A stretch of 64,000 nt of DNA from Arthrobacter sp. EPSL27 (GCF_001512305.1 NZ_LNUT01000005.1:529674-593673), one strand, 5' to 3'. Positions 28,418 through 40,222 are shown, counted from the first letter of the stretch. Made by a program: numbers and translations. Notes: generated by a model from the sequence alone, not told the origin.

Positions 28418-29479
28418 CTACTTGACCGTGAAGCCCCGCGTGTCGACGTTCAGGTCCTCTGCCGGGTTTGCTTCTTCGAGCTGCGACACCCGGACCTCGT
28501 AGTTCCCGGGCCCGAGGTTGACCGAGAGGCTGAAGGCTCCCGCCTCGCCGGTCCCGGCCGACGCCGTGACCGTTCCGTTCAGGTACGAGGTGGTGATGCT
28601 GCCGTCGATACGCAGGATCTCCCAGCGGAGCTCTCCGCCGGGGTCGGTGCTGCGGCCCGAGATCTTGACGGCGCCGTCGTCCACCGAGGTCCCCTCCTGC
28701 GGATCGATGATCCAGACCGGGGCCACCATTCCGGCGCTCCGCGCGGTCGGCGCGCCGAGCCGGACATGGTTGAAGGCGACGTAATCGGTGTGGCCGTCCA
28801 CCAGGACCACCACCTGGATCTGCTGCCCGGCATCGATCAGCCCGGCGCTGGCGGCGGCCGCCGTCGCGGTGTAGACCAGCTGCTGGACGGCGCGCTCGGC
28901 CATGGCGGGATCGACGTTGCTGTTGAAGGCATCGGCGGACATGTCCACCGTAATGACGTTCTTGCCGGAGATGGACGTCGCCAGTTTCTTCGGGTTCTGC
29001 CACGGCGTGAAGAAGTCCGGGTCCAGCGGCTTCTGCGACATCATGACCCGCAGGGCCCGTGTCACCGGGTTGTCCTGCTCGGGGACGTCGCGGAACTCGC
29101 GGTACAGGAAGGTGTCCTCATTGCTCCGGCCGATCCAATAGACCGGGGCCTTGTTGGATGCCTGGGTGGTCTCCAGCGGCGCACTGGTGGCCGACGCCTG
29201 TGCGGGCATCACCTGCGAGGGCGTGTTGGCGTTGGTGACGCCGGGCTGGGGGGTTGCCACGCACCCGGACAGGGCCAGCGCCGCGGGCAGCATCAAAAGC
29301 AGCAACCGCGGACGTACCCGCCTGCCTGCTGCTGCCTGCCCGTTTCCGCGTTTCCTGATCGCCGCTGCCCTTGTCTGCTTGGTGTCTACTGCCGGTGGTC
29401 TTGCGCCCGGCGCCCTGCCTGGTGCCTGGGATCGTGGGGCCGCCCGCCGGAACTGCCAGGGGTGGCCGATTTCCAGCAT
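28418..29479 (-). CDS. GerMN/Gmad2 domain lipoprotein
   Basis: A 354-residue exported lipoprotein: a long basic n-region (about 45-50 residues), hydrophobic core LLLLMLPAALALSGC with lipobox cysteine, a GerMN domain (PVTRALRVMMSQKPLDPDFFT through VVLVDGHTDY), and a C-terminal Gmad2 immunoglobulin-like domain (VKISGRSTDPGGELRWEI). These domains are named from spore germination proteins, but this lineage does not form spores, so an envelope role is more likely. The ATG at 29479 has GAAGG upstream. The n-region is unusually long, so the true start may be later. Confidence 0.8.
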   Translation of the reverse strand: MLEIGHPWQFRRAAPRSQAPGRAPGARPPAVDTKQTRAAAIRKRGNGQAAAGRRVRPRLLLLMLPAALALSGCVATPQPGVTNANTPSQVMPAQASATSAPLETTQASNKAPVYWIGRSNEDTFLYREFRDVPEQDNPVTRALRVMMSQKPLDPDFFTPWQNPKKLATSISGKNVITVDMSADAFNSNVDPAMAERAVQQLVYTATAAAASAGLIDAGQQIQVVVLVDGHTDYVAFNHVRLGAPTARSAGMVAPVWIIDPQEGTSVDDGAVKISGRSTDPGGELRWEILRIDGSITTSYLNGTVTASAGTGEAGAFSLSVNLGPGNYEVRVSQLEEANPAEDLNVDTRGFTVK

Positions 29480-29733
29480 GGCACACGCCTTCGGCGCGGA
29501 ACCGGGGTTTCGGCCGCACGGCCGGAACTGCAACGGTAACGATATGAGGCCGATACGAAGTTGATACCTAAAACCGGGAACGGTGCGTGCCCGCGGGCCG
29601 ACAGGCCCTGCGCCCGGCGGCATGCAGAGCCGGGTGCTGGCGTAAGATAAGAGGACCCGCTGGGACCCGGAACCGGTGTCAGGGGGCAGACCATTTCCAA
29701 CTGGAGGGGACCAGAGGCCCGCGGGCCATCACC

Positions 29734-30822
29734 ATGACTGAAGCAGCGAACGGCAAGGCCCGGATCAGCGCCGGAGAGCGCTCCGCAGGGGAATTCCCCC
29801 ACTCCCTCCCAGGGCTGCGGACGGAGGTAGTCCTGTTCGACAGTTCCGATCAGATGGTCCAGTCCCTCGGCAGCCATGACGAAGCCCTGCGCTTCATTGA
29901 GTCCCAGTACCCGGCCGTCGACTTCCATGTCCGCGGCAACGAACTCGCCATCAGTGGGCCCGCCGCCGATGTGCCGCGCATCATGCGCCTGCTCACCGAG
30001 GTCCGCGGCCTCGTGGCCCGGGGTACGGTCATCACGCCCGCCGTCCTGCAGCAGCTCGTCTCGATGCTCCGCACCCAGTCGCTGCAGAACCCGGTGGAGG
30101 TGCTCACCCACAACATCCTCTCGAGCCGGGGAAAGACCATCCGGCCCAAGACGCTGAACCAGAAGAACTACGTGGACGCGATCGACGCCAACACGGTGAT
30201 CTTCGGCATCGGCCCGGCCGGTACCGGCAAGACATACCTGGCGATGGCCAAGGCAGTGCAGGCGCTGCAGCAGAAGGAAGTCACCCGCATCATCCTGACG
30301 CGGCCCGCCGTCGAGGCGGGGGAGCGGCTCGGGTTCCTGCCGGGCACCCTCAGCGACAAGATCGACCCCTACCTGCGGCCGCTCTACGACGCCCTGCACG
30401 AAATGATGGACCCGGAATCCATCCCGCGGCTGATCGCCGCCGGCACCATCGAAGTGGCCCCGCTGGCCTACATGCGCGGCCGCACGCTCAACGACGCCTT
30501 CATCATCCTGGACGAAGCGCAGAACACCACGCCGGAACAGATGAAGATGTTCCTGACCCGCCTGGGCTTCGGCTCCAAGATGGTGGTGACCGGCGACGTC
30601 ACGCAGGTGGACCTGCCCTTCGGAACGCGCTCCGGGCTGCGGATCGTCGAGGAGATCCTGCAGGACATCGAGGACGTCAACTTCACCGTCCTTGACGCGT
30701 CCGACGTCGTCCGCCACCGCCTGGTGGGCGACATCGTCAACGCCTACAGCGTCTGGGACGAGGTCCAACGGAACAGGGTCAAGCATTCGGTGGCGCGCGA
30801 CAAGCGGGGAGAACAGGCATGA
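29734..30822 (+). CDS. phoH: PhoH family ATPase
   Basis: PhoH-like proteins are RNA-associated ATPases often linked to YbeY. The 362-residue protein has an N-terminal KH-like region (residues about 20-95), then the P-loop GPAGTGKTY, the RPAVEAGERLGFLPG segment and Walker B IILDEAQN. The ATG at 29734 is the only good start before this, although GGAGGGG lies about 25 nt upstream. A TAAGAT -10 candidate is at 29643-29648. It overlaps ybeY by 4 bp and starts the phoH-ybeY-CNNM-era operon. Confidence 0.92.
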   Translation: MTEAANGKARISAGERSAGEFPHSLPGLRTEVVLFDSSDQMVQSLGSHDEALRFIESQYPAVDFHVRGNELAISGPAADVPRIMRLLTEVRGLVARGTVITPAVLQQLVSMLRTQSLQNPVEVLTHNILSSRGKTIRPKTLNQKNYVDAIDANTVIFGIGPAGTGKTYLAMAKAVQALQQKEVTRIILTRPAVEAGERLGFLPGTLSDKIDPYLRPLYDALHEMMDPESIPRLIAAGTIEVAPLAYMRGRTLNDAFIILDEAQNTTPEQMKMFLTRLGFGSKMVVTGDVTQVDLPFGTRSGLRIVEEILQDIEDVNFTVLDASDVVRHRLVGDIVNAYSVWDEVQRNRVKHSVARDKRGEQA

Positions 30823-31292
30823 GCATCGAGGTCAACAACGAATCCGGCGTGGCCGTCGACGAGGCCCAGCTGGTACAGCTGTCCCGGTTCATCTTCGAGC
30901 GCCTCTTCATCCACCCGCAGGCCGAGCTGTCCATCCTGCTCGTGGACGAACCGGCCATGGAGAAACTGCACATCGAGCTGATGGACGAGCCGGGTTCCAC
31001 CGACGTGCTGTCCGTGCCCATGGATGAGCTGACCCCCGGCACGCCGGACAAGCCCACGCCCCAGGGCATGCTCGGCGACATCGCCATCTGCCCGCAGGTG
31101 GCGGAGGTCCAGGCGCAGAACGCGGGCCATTCCACCCAGGACGAGATGCTGCTGCTGACCACCCACGGCATCCTGCACCTCCTCGGATTCGACCACGCCG
31201 AGCCGGAGGAGAAGGAGGAGATGTTCGGGCTCCAGCGCGAGCTGCTCTCCGCCTTCACCGGCAAAGAGGCCCCGTCAGAGACGATTCAGTGA
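30819..31292 (+). CDS. ybeY: Endoribonuclease YbeY
   Basis: YbeY acts in 16S rRNA 3'-end maturation and ribosome quality control. The 157-residue protein has the metal-binding motif HGILHLLGFDH (H116, H120, H126), and the family core DVLSVPMDE followed by GDIAICP. It overlaps phoH (ATGA) and the downstream CNNM gene by 4 bp each, so translation is coupled. Association with PhoH and Era genes in one operon is standard and points to a joint role in RNA and ribosome maturation. Confidence 0.95.
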   Translation: MSIEVNNESGVAVDEAQLVQLSRFIFERLFIHPQAELSILLVDEPAMEKLHIELMDEPGSTDVLSVPMDELTPGTPDKPTPQGMLGDIAICPQVAEVQAQNAGHSTQDEMLLLTTHGILHLLGFDHAEPEEKEEMFGLQRELLSAFTGKEAPSETIQ

Positions 31293-32620
31293 CGCCACTG
31301 ATCCTCGCCGGCATGGCGCTGGTGTTCCTGGGTTTTGCCGCATTCCTCACCGCGGCTGAATCCGCTTTCAATTACCTTTCCCGGCACGACGCCGAGGCCG
31401 CGATCCTGCAGAGCCGCGGCACCGCGCTGAAGCGCATCATGGCGCAGCCCGTGGCGCACATGCGCGCACTCCGGTTCTGGCGCATCTGGTTCGACATGGC
31501 CTCCGCGGTGGCCGTGACCGTGCTGCTGAACAGCCTGCTGGACAACGTCTGGCTCTCCGGGCTGATCGCCACGGGTGTGATGGCGCTGCTGGGCTTCGTG
31601 ATCGTCGGCGTCTCGCCGCGGCAGTTCGGCCGGGTTCACTCGGCCGGCCTGGTCCGCTTCAGTGCGCCGCTGATCCGCTGGCTGTGCTGGGTGCTGGGCC
31701 CGATTCCGGGCTGGCTGGTCACCCTGGGCAGCGCTGTGGCCCCCGGCGCCCCCGCGGACAACGAAGCCTTCTTCAGCGAGGAAGAGTTCCGCGAACTGGT
31801 GGACCGCGCCACGGAATCCGACGTGATCGAGGACAACGAGGCCGAGCTGATCCAGTCCGTGTTCGACTTCGGCGACACCCTGGTGCGCTCGGTCATGGTG
31901 CCGCGCACCGACATCCTCAGCATCGACTCCGGCTCCAGCCTGCACCGGGCGATGTCGCTGTTCCTGCGCTCCGGGTACTCGCGGATTCCGGTGATCGGCG
32001 AGAACACGGACCAGGTCCTGGGCATCGTGTACCTCAAGGATGTGGCCGCGGTCATCCACAACCTGGCCCCCGGCGAGGAGCCTCCGCTAGTGGACGAACT
32101 GGCCCGCGAGGTCCGGTATGTCCCGGACTCCAAGCCGGTCAGCGACCTGCTGCGCGAACTGCAGAAAGAATCGACACACGTCGCGATCGTGATCGACGAA
32201 TACGGCGGCACGGCCGGGCTGGTCACCCTCGAGGACCTCATCGAGGAACTTGTCGGCGAGATCGTCGACGAATATGACACCGAAAGCGCCGAGGCCGTGG
32301 CGCTGGGTGACGGCAGCTACCGGGTCAGCGCGCGGATGAGCATTGATGACCTGGGCGAGCTCTTCGACCTGGAGCTCGACGACGACGAAGTGGACACCGT
32401 GGGCGGCCTGCTCGCCAAGGCGCTGGGACGGGTGCCGATCGTCGGCAGCACCGTCGAGGTCCACGGGCTGACCCTCCGGGCCGACCGGCTGGAGGGCCGG
32501 CGGAACCGCGTCAGCCACATCATTGCGGCTGCCGCACCAAAAGAAGAAACTGACCTTGAAGACCTTCTCGACGAGGCCGCACCAATCCAGCAGGGAGTCT
32601 CACGTGAGCAAGCAGAATAA
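31289..32620 (+). CDS. CNNM/HlyC-CorC family membrane protein
   Basis: A 443-residue protein with an N-terminal CNNM (DUF21) membrane domain of about three to four helices (LILAGMALVFLGFAAFLTAAESAF onward), a pair of CBS domains (MVPRTDILSIDS and THVAIVIDEYGGTAGLVTLED), and a C-terminal CorC_HlyC domain (VDTVGGLLAKALGRVPIVGS). Relatives are magnesium or divalent cation transporters, so a Mg2+ efflux or homeostasis role is likely. The older name hemolysin is misleading. The 3' end overlaps era by 17 bp. Confidence 0.88.
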   Translation: MTPLILAGMALVFLGFAAFLTAAESAFNYLSRHDAEAAILQSRGTALKRIMAQPVAHMRALRFWRIWFDMASAVAVTVLLNSLLDNVWLSGLIATGVMALLGFVIVGVSPRQFGRVHSAGLVRFSAPLIRWLCWVLGPIPGWLVTLGSAVAPGAPADNEAFFSEEEFRELVDRATESDVIEDNEAELIQSVFDFGDTLVRSVMVPRTDILSIDSGSSLHRAMSLFLRSGYSRIPVIGENTDQVLGIVYLKDVAAVIHNLAPGEEPPLVDELAREVRYVPDSKPVSDLLRELQKESTHVAIVIDEYGGTAGLVTLEDLIEELVGEIVDEYDTESAEAVALGDGSYRVSARMSIDDLGELFDLELDDDEVDTVGGLLAKALGRVPIVGSTVEVHGLTLRADRLEGRRNRVSHIIAAAAPKEETDLEDLLDEAAPIQQGVSREQAE

Positions 32621-33581
32621 TTCCGACGGCCAGAACAAGTCCGGCGGCGGCGCGGCCCAGGACGGCTACCGCGCCGGCTTCGCGGTGCTGGTGGGCCGGC
32701 CCAACGCGGGCAAGTCCACCCTCACCAACGCCCTGGTGGGGCAAAAGGTCGCCATCACCTCGGCGAAGCCGCAGACCACGCGGCACACCATCCGCGGCAT
32801 CGTCCACCGGGAGGACGCGCAGCTGATCCTCGTGGACACGCCGGGCCTGCACCGCCCGCGGACCCTGCTGGGGAAGCGGCTCAACGAACTGGTGGCGGAC
32901 ACCCTCGCCGAGGTGGACGCGATCGGTTTCTGCCTGCCGGCCAACGAGAAGATCGGCCCGGGGGACAAGTTCATCGCCGCCCAGCTCGCTGCCCTCGGCA
33001 ACAAGCCGGTCATCGCGATCGTCACCAAAGCCGACACCGTGGACCGCCAGGCACTCACCGAGCAGCTGCTGGCCGTCGCAGCCCTGGGCCGCGAGGTCCT
33101 CGGTGAGGACGGCTGGAAGGACATCGTCCCGGTCTCCGCCACGGACGGGTTCCAGGTCGACACCGTGGCCGACGTGCTGATCAGCCACATGCCGGCGTCG
33201 CCGCCGCTGTATCCGGACGGCCACTTGACCGACGAGCCGGAAGCCGTGATGATCGCCGAACTCATCCGCGAGGCGGCCCTCGAAGGCGTCCGCGACGAAC
33301 TGCCGCACTCCCTGGCCGTCGTCGTCGAGGAGATCGTTCCGCGGGAGGACCGTCCCGAGGACCGTCCGTTCCTGGATGTCCGGGTCAACCTGTACGTCGA
33401 GCGCCCGTCGCAGAAGGCCATCATCATCGGTAAGGGCGGCGCCAGGCTCCGCGAGGTGGGCACCACGGCGCGCAAGGCGATCGAGGCGCTGCTGGGTGCC
33501 CGCATCTACCTGGACCTGCACGTGAAGGTCGCCAAGGACTGGCAGCGCGACCCGAAGCAGCTCGTCAAGCTCGGTTTCTGA
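32604..33581 (+). CDS. era: GTPase Era
   Basis: Era binds the 3' end of 16S rRNA and checks 30S maturation. The 325-residue protein has G1 GRPNAGKST, a switch I with TTRHTIRG, G3 DTPGLH, G4 TKAD, G5 SA, and a C-terminal KH domain (IIIGKGGARLREVGTTARKAIE). The GTG start with GGGAG upstream lies inside the CNNM gene. The short Ser/Gly-rich N-terminal extension (about 20 residues) is unremarkable in actinobacteria. Confidence 0.96.
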   Translation: MSKQNNSDGQNKSGGGAAQDGYRAGFAVLVGRPNAGKSTLTNALVGQKVAITSAKPQTTRHTIRGIVHREDAQLILVDTPGLHRPRTLLGKRLNELVADTLAEVDAIGFCLPANEKIGPGDKFIAAQLAALGNKPVIAIVTKADTVDRQALTEQLLAVAALGREVLGEDGWKDIVPVSATDGFQVDTVADVLISHMPASPPLYPDGHLTDEPEAVMIAELIREAALEGVRDELPHSLAVVVEEIVPREDRPEDRPFLDVRVNLYVERPSQKAIIIGKGGARLREVGTTARKAIEALLGARIYLDLHVKVAKDWQRDPKQLVKLGF

Positions 33582-33696
33582 CCGGAAATCCGGACGGGGC
33601 GGCGGCGCGCGCCGCCCCTGTGGAGCCCGCCATCGGGGAATTCCCAGATTTCGGCCCTAAAATAGACGAACCCCGTTTGTGAAAGAAGGCTCACCT

Positions 33697-35271
33697 GTGT
33701 CCCGACCCCGTGAAGACCGTGGAGGCGGAACCGGATCCCCGGTTCGGCCAGGTTCTGCTGCCCGGCACACGGACGATCCCGACGTCGGGCCCGCGCGGCA
33801 CCTCGGCCTGACCCGCGGCATGCCCGGCTGGCTCAAGATGGGGACCGCCGTCGTCTCCATCCTGCTAGTCGGCGTCCTCGCGTTCGGCGCCTACTGGGTG
33901 TTCCGGCTGCAGGGCAACATCAGCAAGGCGGCCCTGAGCGCCGGGAGCGACAAAACAGAGGGTGCCCTGGACAATTCGCGGGACCGGATGCAGATCCTGA
34001 TCCTCGGCTCCGACACGCGTGACGGCAAAAACTCGAAGTACGGGACCTCTGACGACGCCACGGGCTACGGCCACTCCGACGTCATGATGCTGATGGACAT
34101 CTCCGCGGACAACAAGCGTGTCAACGTGGTGAGCTTCCCCCGCGACCTCCTGGTGGACACCCCGAAGTGCGTCGACCAGGAAACCAAGAAGGAATTCCCG
34201 GCACAGTCCAACGTGATGATCAACGCCGCCATGTCGGAGGCCGGCATCGGCTGCGCCGTGGACACGGTCAATAAGCTCACGGGCCTGGAGATCGACCACT
34301 TTATGATGGCCGACTTCAACGCCGTCAAGGAACTGTCCAACACCGTGGGCGGCGTGGAAGTCTGCATCAGCGACGCCGTCTACGACCCGGATTCCAGGCT
34401 GCGCCTGCCCAAGGGAACCTCCTCGGTCCAGGGCGAGCAGGCACTGGCGTTCCTGCGCACCCGGCACGCCTTCGCCGACGGCGGCGACCTCGGCCGGATC
34501 AAGGCCCAGCAGGGGTTCCTGTCCGCCCTGGCCCGGAAGATCAAGGCCGACGGAACGCTCTCCAACCCCGGCAAGATGCTGGAGATCGCCGACGTCGTCA
34601 CCAAAAACCTGACCATCGACGAGGGTCTGGCATCCATCCCCACCCTGGTGACGGTGGGCAACCGGCTCAAGGACATCGACGTCGGCAAGATCGCCTTCGT
34701 GGCGGTCCCGACGGTCCCGGCGGACACTGACCCCAACCGCCTGCAGGTCGCCGAGCCTGCCGCCTCCCAGCTGTTCGAGGCGATGCGCAAGGACATTGAC
34801 CTCACCGATCCCACGGCGCCGCCCAGCCCCTCGGAGTCCCCGGACGCCAGCCCCACCGCCGAGCCGACACCCACCGAGACTGCGCCGGCCTATGACAAGG
34901 CGCTGCAGCCCGTCACGGTGGCGAACGGCTCGGGCGTTCCCGCCCGGACGCAGGAAATCATGGCCCTCCTCACCACCGGCGGCTTCACCCAGCTCGGCCA
35001 GCTGGCCGCCCAGCCCGTCGCCGCCACCGCGGTGTACTACGGTGCGGGCTACGAGGCCGTGGCCGCCGACGTCGCCGCGCTGCTGGGCATCCCGGCGACG
35101 CAGGTGCTTCCGGCCGCTGGCGTGGCAGGCGTCCAGGTCTACCTGGGCACCGACCTTGTGGGCGGCACGCCTGGCGCGGAAGCCCCCGTGCAGCTGCCGT
35201 CCGACATTGTCAACCAGACCGCCGGGGACGTGGTGTGCCAGCAGGCCAACCCGGCGCTGATCACCCGGTAG
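33697..35271 (+). CDS. LytR-CpsA-Psr (LCP) family cell-wall ligase
   Basis: LCP proteins transfer glycopolymers from lipid carriers to peptidoglycan, outside the membrane. The 524-residue protein has a cytoplasmic basic N-terminus, one transmembrane helix (MGTAVVSILLVGVLAFGAYWVF), the LCP domain (LILGSDTRDG, HSDVMMLMDIS, VNVVSFPRDLLVDTP, GGVEVCISD, LAFLRTRH), a Pro/Ser/Thr linker, and a C-terminal LytR_C domain (VTVANGSGVPARTQEIM). The GTG at 33697 is preferred for GAAGG 8 nt upstream; a GTG six codons earlier is in frame. A TAAAAT -10 candidate lies at 33658-33663. Confidence 0.92.
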   Translation: MSRPREDRGGGTGSPVRPGSAARHTDDPDVGPARHLGLTRGMPGWLKMGTAVVSILLVGVLAFGAYWVFRLQGNISKAALSAGSDKTEGALDNSRDRMQILILGSDTRDGKNSKYGTSDDATGYGHSDVMMLMDISADNKRVNVVSFPRDLLVDTPKCVDQETKKEFPAQSNVMINAAMSEAGIGCAVDTVNKLTGLEIDHFMMADFNAVKELSNTVGGVEVCISDAVYDPDSRLRLPKGTSSVQGEQALAFLRTRHAFADGGDLGRIKAQQGFLSALARKIKADGTLSNPGKMLEIADVVTKNLTIDEGLASIPTLVTVGNRLKDIDVGKIAFVAVPTVPADTDPNRLQVAEPAASQLFEAMRKDIDLTDPTAPPSPSESPDASPTAEPTPTETAPAYDKALQPVTVANGSGVPARTQEIMALLTTGGFTQLGQLAAQPVAATAVYYGAGYEAVAADVAALLGIPATQVLPAAGVAGVQVYLGTDLVGGTPGAEAPVQLPSDIVNQTAGDVVCQQANPALITR

Positions 35272-35301
35272 CTCGACCGGCCAGACCGTTCCGGCATCGG
35301 C

Positions 35302-35343
35302 GAAGGGCCGGCCCCGGGGGAGTTCCCCCAGGGCCGGCCCTTC
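35302..35343. terminator. Bidirectional terminator, LCP/M13
   Basis: Perfect 13-bp outer arms, GAAGGGCCGGCCC (35302-35314) and GGGCCGGCCCTTC (35331-35343), enclose an inner G5/C5 stem. It lies between convergent genes. Confidence 0.8.
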
Positions 35344-35399
35344 CGTTTAAGCTGCCTGATTCTTGCCGCTTGTGCCTGGTACCTGCCGCCTGCGGCCGG

Positions 35400-37352
35400 C
35401 TACCAGATGCTGACCCGCTCGGCCGGCGGCATCCACATGCCATCCTGCTCCGCCGTGCCGAACGCGTCATGGAACGCGTCGAGGTTCATGGCGATCTGGT
35501 TGGTGCGGAACTCGTTCGGCGAGTGCGGGTCCGTGGCGAGCCGGCGGATGGCCTCCTCGCTGCGGATGACCTGCCGCCAGCCGGCCGCCCAGGACGCGAA
35601 GAACCGCTGCACGCCGGTCAGGCCGTCCAGGACCGGCGGCTCCTGCCCGTCAAGGCTGATCAGGTAGGCCTTGTACGCGATGGTGAGGCCGCCAAGGTCA
35701 CCGATGTTCTCGCCCAGCGTCAGCTTTCCGTTGACGTTGTGCCCCGGCGCCGCGGCGGGGGAGAGCGCGTCGAACTGGGACACCAGCTTGGACGTCAGCG
35801 CCTCGAACGCGGCGCGGTCGTCCTCGGTCCACCAGTTGCGGAGCAACCCGCTGCCGTCGTACTGGGACCCCTGGTCGTCGAAGCCGTGGCCGATCTCGTG
35901 GCCGATCACCGCGCCGATCCCGCCGTAGTTCACGGCGTCGTCGGCGTCTGCGGTGAAGAAGGGCGGCTGCAGGATGGCGGCGGGGAACACGATCTCGTTG
36001 AGCAGGGGGTGGTAGTAGGCGTTCACCGTCTGCGGCGTCATCAGCCACTTGTCCCGGTCCACCGGCTTGCCCACCTCATCGAGGTGCCGGTCGACGTCGG
36101 CGCTGTGGGCGCGCTCCACGTTGCCCAGCAGGTCGGACGGGTCGATCTCCACCGCGGAGTAGTCGATCCACTTGTCCGGGTAGCCGATCTTGGCCCGGAA
36201 CGAGTCGAGCTTCTTGAGCGCCTCATGCCGGGTGTCCTCGCCCATCCAGGCCAGGCCGGTGATGGATTCCCGGTAGGCCTCGATCAGGTTTCCGACCAGC
36301 AACTCCATGCGGGCCTTGTGGGTCTCGGGGAAGTGCCTGGCCACGTAGATCTGGCCGACGGCCTCGCCCAGGGCGGCCTCAACGACGGCGACGCCGCGCT
36401 TCCACCGGTCCTTGTTGCGCGGGGTCCCGCTGAGCTTGGTGCCGTAGAACGCGAAGCTCGCGTCGACGAACGCCGCGGACAGGTACGGGGCGGCCGCGCT
36501 GATGACGCGCATTGCCAGCCACTCCTGCCAGGCGGACAGCGGCCGGGACTCCAGGAGCGACGCCGCGCCGGCGAAGAAGTCCGGCGTGCTGACCACCAGT
36601 TCGGCGCGCTTCTCCGGCGCGATCCCGGCGGCATCGAACCAGGTCGCCAGGAGCGGGAAAAGCTGCGCCGCCTCGTCCGCGGACTTCAGGTTGTACGTCT
36701 TCTGCGGGTCGCGCAGGGTGACCTTGTCCCAGTGGTGCGAGGCCAGCGCGGTCTCCAGTTCCACCACCCGGTTGGCCGCCTCCTGGGGATTGGCGACGCC
36801 GGCCAGTCCGAACATCGCCTGCACGTGCTCCCGGTAGGCCTGGACCATTGGTTCGAACTTGGCCTCGCGGTAATAGGACTCATCGGGCAGGCCCAGGCCG
36901 CCCTGGCCGGTGTACAGCAGCACGCGGTCCGGGTTCCCGGCGTCGGGCGCGGGATAGATGTAGAAGAGCCCGCCGACGTCGGCGCGGAACAGCCGCCCGG
37001 CCAGCGCCACGAGGGCTTCGGGGGACTCTGTGGCGAACACCTCCGTGAGCCGCTCCCGGATCGGGTCCAGCCCTTTGGCTTCCACCGCGGCCTCGTCCAT
37101 GAAGCTGTTGAAGAGGTCCCCGATCTTCTGCTCGATGCCGGTGGACTCCGCGCCGCGGGCAGCCGCATCCTCGATGATCTCCTTGACCGCGAGCTCCGAG
37201 CCGTCCCGCAGTGCCGTGAAGGTCCCCTCCAGGGGCCGGTCGTCCGGGATTTCGGTGCTGTTGAGCCAGGTGCCGTTGACATGCCGGTACAGGTCATCCT
37301 GCGGCCGCACACTGGAGTCGATGTTGGACAGGGCGATACCCGAAATTGGCAC
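35400..37352 (-). CDS. M13 family zinc metallopeptidase (PepO/neprilysin-like)
   Basis: A 650-residue gluzincin. The zinc site is intact: HEIGH at residues 485-489 and the downstream ENIGDLGGL motif that supplies the third ligand and the conserved aspartate. N- and C-terminal M13 domains are both present over the usual length. No signal peptide is seen, so a cytoplasmic oligopeptidase is likely. The GTG start has a perfect AAAGGAG. It stands alone between a terminator and the leuA leader, which is divergent. Confidence 0.93.
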   Translation of the reverse strand: MPISGIALSNIDSSVRPQDDLYRHVNGTWLNSTEIPDDRPLEGTFTALRDGSELAVKEIIEDAAARGAESTGIEQKIGDLFNSFMDEAAVEAKGLDPIRERLTEVFATESPEALVALAGRLFRADVGGLFYIYPAPDAGNPDRVLLYTGQGGLGLPDESYYREAKFEPMVQAYREHVQAMFGLAGVANPQEAANRVVELETALASHHWDKVTLRDPQKTYNLKSADEAAQLFPLLATWFDAAGIAPEKRAELVVSTPDFFAGAASLLESRPLSAWQEWLAMRVISAAAPYLSAAFVDASFAFYGTKLSGTPRNKDRWKRGVAVVEAALGEAVGQIYVARHFPETHKARMELLVGNLIEAYRESITGLAWMGEDTRHEALKKLDSFRAKIGYPDKWIDYSAVEIDPSDLLGNVERAHSADVDRHLDEVGKPVDRDKWLMTPQTVNAYYHPLLNEIVFPAAILQPPFFTADADDAVNYGGIGAVIGHEIGHGFDDQGSQYDGSGLLRNWWTEDDRAAFEALTSKLVSQFDALSPAAAPGHNVNGKLTLGENIGDLGGLTIAYKAYLISLDGQEPPVLDGLTGVQRFFASWAAGWRQVIRSEEAIRRLATDPHSPNEFRTNQIAMNLDAFHDAFGTAEQDGMWMPPAERVSIW

Positions 37353-37456
37353 GGATGCTCCTTTGAGAAGCAGCCCGGCCGCCGCTGAGTCAGTGACTGC
37401 CGGTCTGCATGGTGGACGTTACGGAGGTATGGCTCCTTCATCTTACGCACCCGTGT

Positions 37457-37462
37457 TACTGT
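37457..37462 (+). promoter_or_regulatory. -10 box of the leuA leader
   Basis: TACTGT (TANNNT) ends 6 nt before the leader GTG at 37469, the same geometry as at the leuS leader. The transcript would begin at, or within a base of, the leader start codon. Confidence 0.5.
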
Positions 37463-37468
37463 GAAAAG

Positions 37469-39345
<1,877 letters not shown>

Positions 39346-39358
39346 GCCGTCAGCTGCT

Positions 39359-39383
39359 GCGCCGCCGGAACCTCCGGCGGCGC
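39359..39383 (+). terminator. Terminator after leuA
   Basis: Perfect 11-bp arms, GCGCCGCCGGA (39359-39369) and TCCGGCGGCGC (39373-39383), with a 3-nt loop start 14 nt after the leuA stop. Confidence 0.65.
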
Positions 39384-39464
39384 GGCCCTGCCGGACGGTG
39401 GCACGCTGAACTGCGGCGTTTCCCGAAAAGCGGAGTTTCCTGACATGCAGTGCGAAGATTAACC

Positions 39465-40220
39465 GTGGCCCAACCCTCTTCCTTTGCCTCCCGCGCGTAC
39501 CGTGACGACGGCGTCGTGCTCCGTACGCACAAGCTCGGCGAGGCGGACCGCATCATCACCATCCTCACCAAGCACCACGGCCAGGTCCGCGCGGTGGCCA
39601 AAGGTGTCCGGCGGACCTCCAGCCGTTTCGGCGCCCGGCTGGAACCCTTTATGGTGGTGGACCTGCAGCTGATCTCCGGCCGCACCCTGGACATCGTGAC
39701 GCAGGCCGTCGCCAAAGGCGCCTACGGCGGTGCCATCGCCGCGGACTACGGCCGCTACACCGTGGCCGCCGCCATGACGGAGACGGCGGAAAAGCTGACC
39801 GACGTCGACGGCGAGGCCGGCACCGCTCAGTACAACCTCCTGGTCGGGGCGCTGGCCGCACTGAGCCGCGGCGACCACACCCCCGAACTCATCCTCGACT
39901 CCTACCTGCTGCGCGCACTGGCCACCGGCGGCTGGGCGCCGAGCTTCACCGACTGCGCCCGCTGCGGGGCGCCCGGGCCGCACACAGCGTTCGCGGCGCC
40001 GCTCGGCGGCATGGTGTGCGCCGACTGCCGCCCGCCGGGTTCACCCGCCCCCGCCGCCGAAACCGTGCTGCTGCTCGGCGCGCTGCTGACCGGCGACTGG
40101 GCGACGGCGGACGCATCCGTTCCCGTGCACCGCCGCGAGGCGGCGGGCCTGGTGGCCAGCTACCTGCAGTGGCATCTGGAACGTGTCCTTAAATCCCTCA
40201 AACATGTGGAGCGAACGTAA
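39465..40220 (+). CDS. recO: DNA repair protein RecO
   Basis: RecO helps load RecA on SSB-coated DNA. The 251-residue protein has the N-terminal OB fold ([22 protein letters not shown] and [15 protein letters not shown]), a helical middle, and the zinc region [13 protein letters not shown]...CADC. Two GTG starts are possible, 39450 and 39465; the later one is chosen because the family starts close to SRAYRD and a GAAG lies upstream. uppS starts 2 nt after it, so they are cotranscribed. Confidence 0.93.
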   Translation: MAQPSSFASRAYRDDGVVLRTHKLGEADRIITILTKHHGQVRAVAKGVRRTSSRFGARLEPFMVVDLQLISGRTLDIVTQAVAKGAYGGAIAADYGRYTVAAAMTETAEKLTDVDGEAGTAQYNLLVGALAALSRGDHTPELILDSYLLRALATGGWAPSFTDCARCGAPGPHTAFAAPLGGMVCADCRPPGSPAPAAETVLLLGALLTGDWATADASVPVHRREAAGLVASYLQWHLERVLKSLKHVERT

Positions 40221-40222
40221 CT

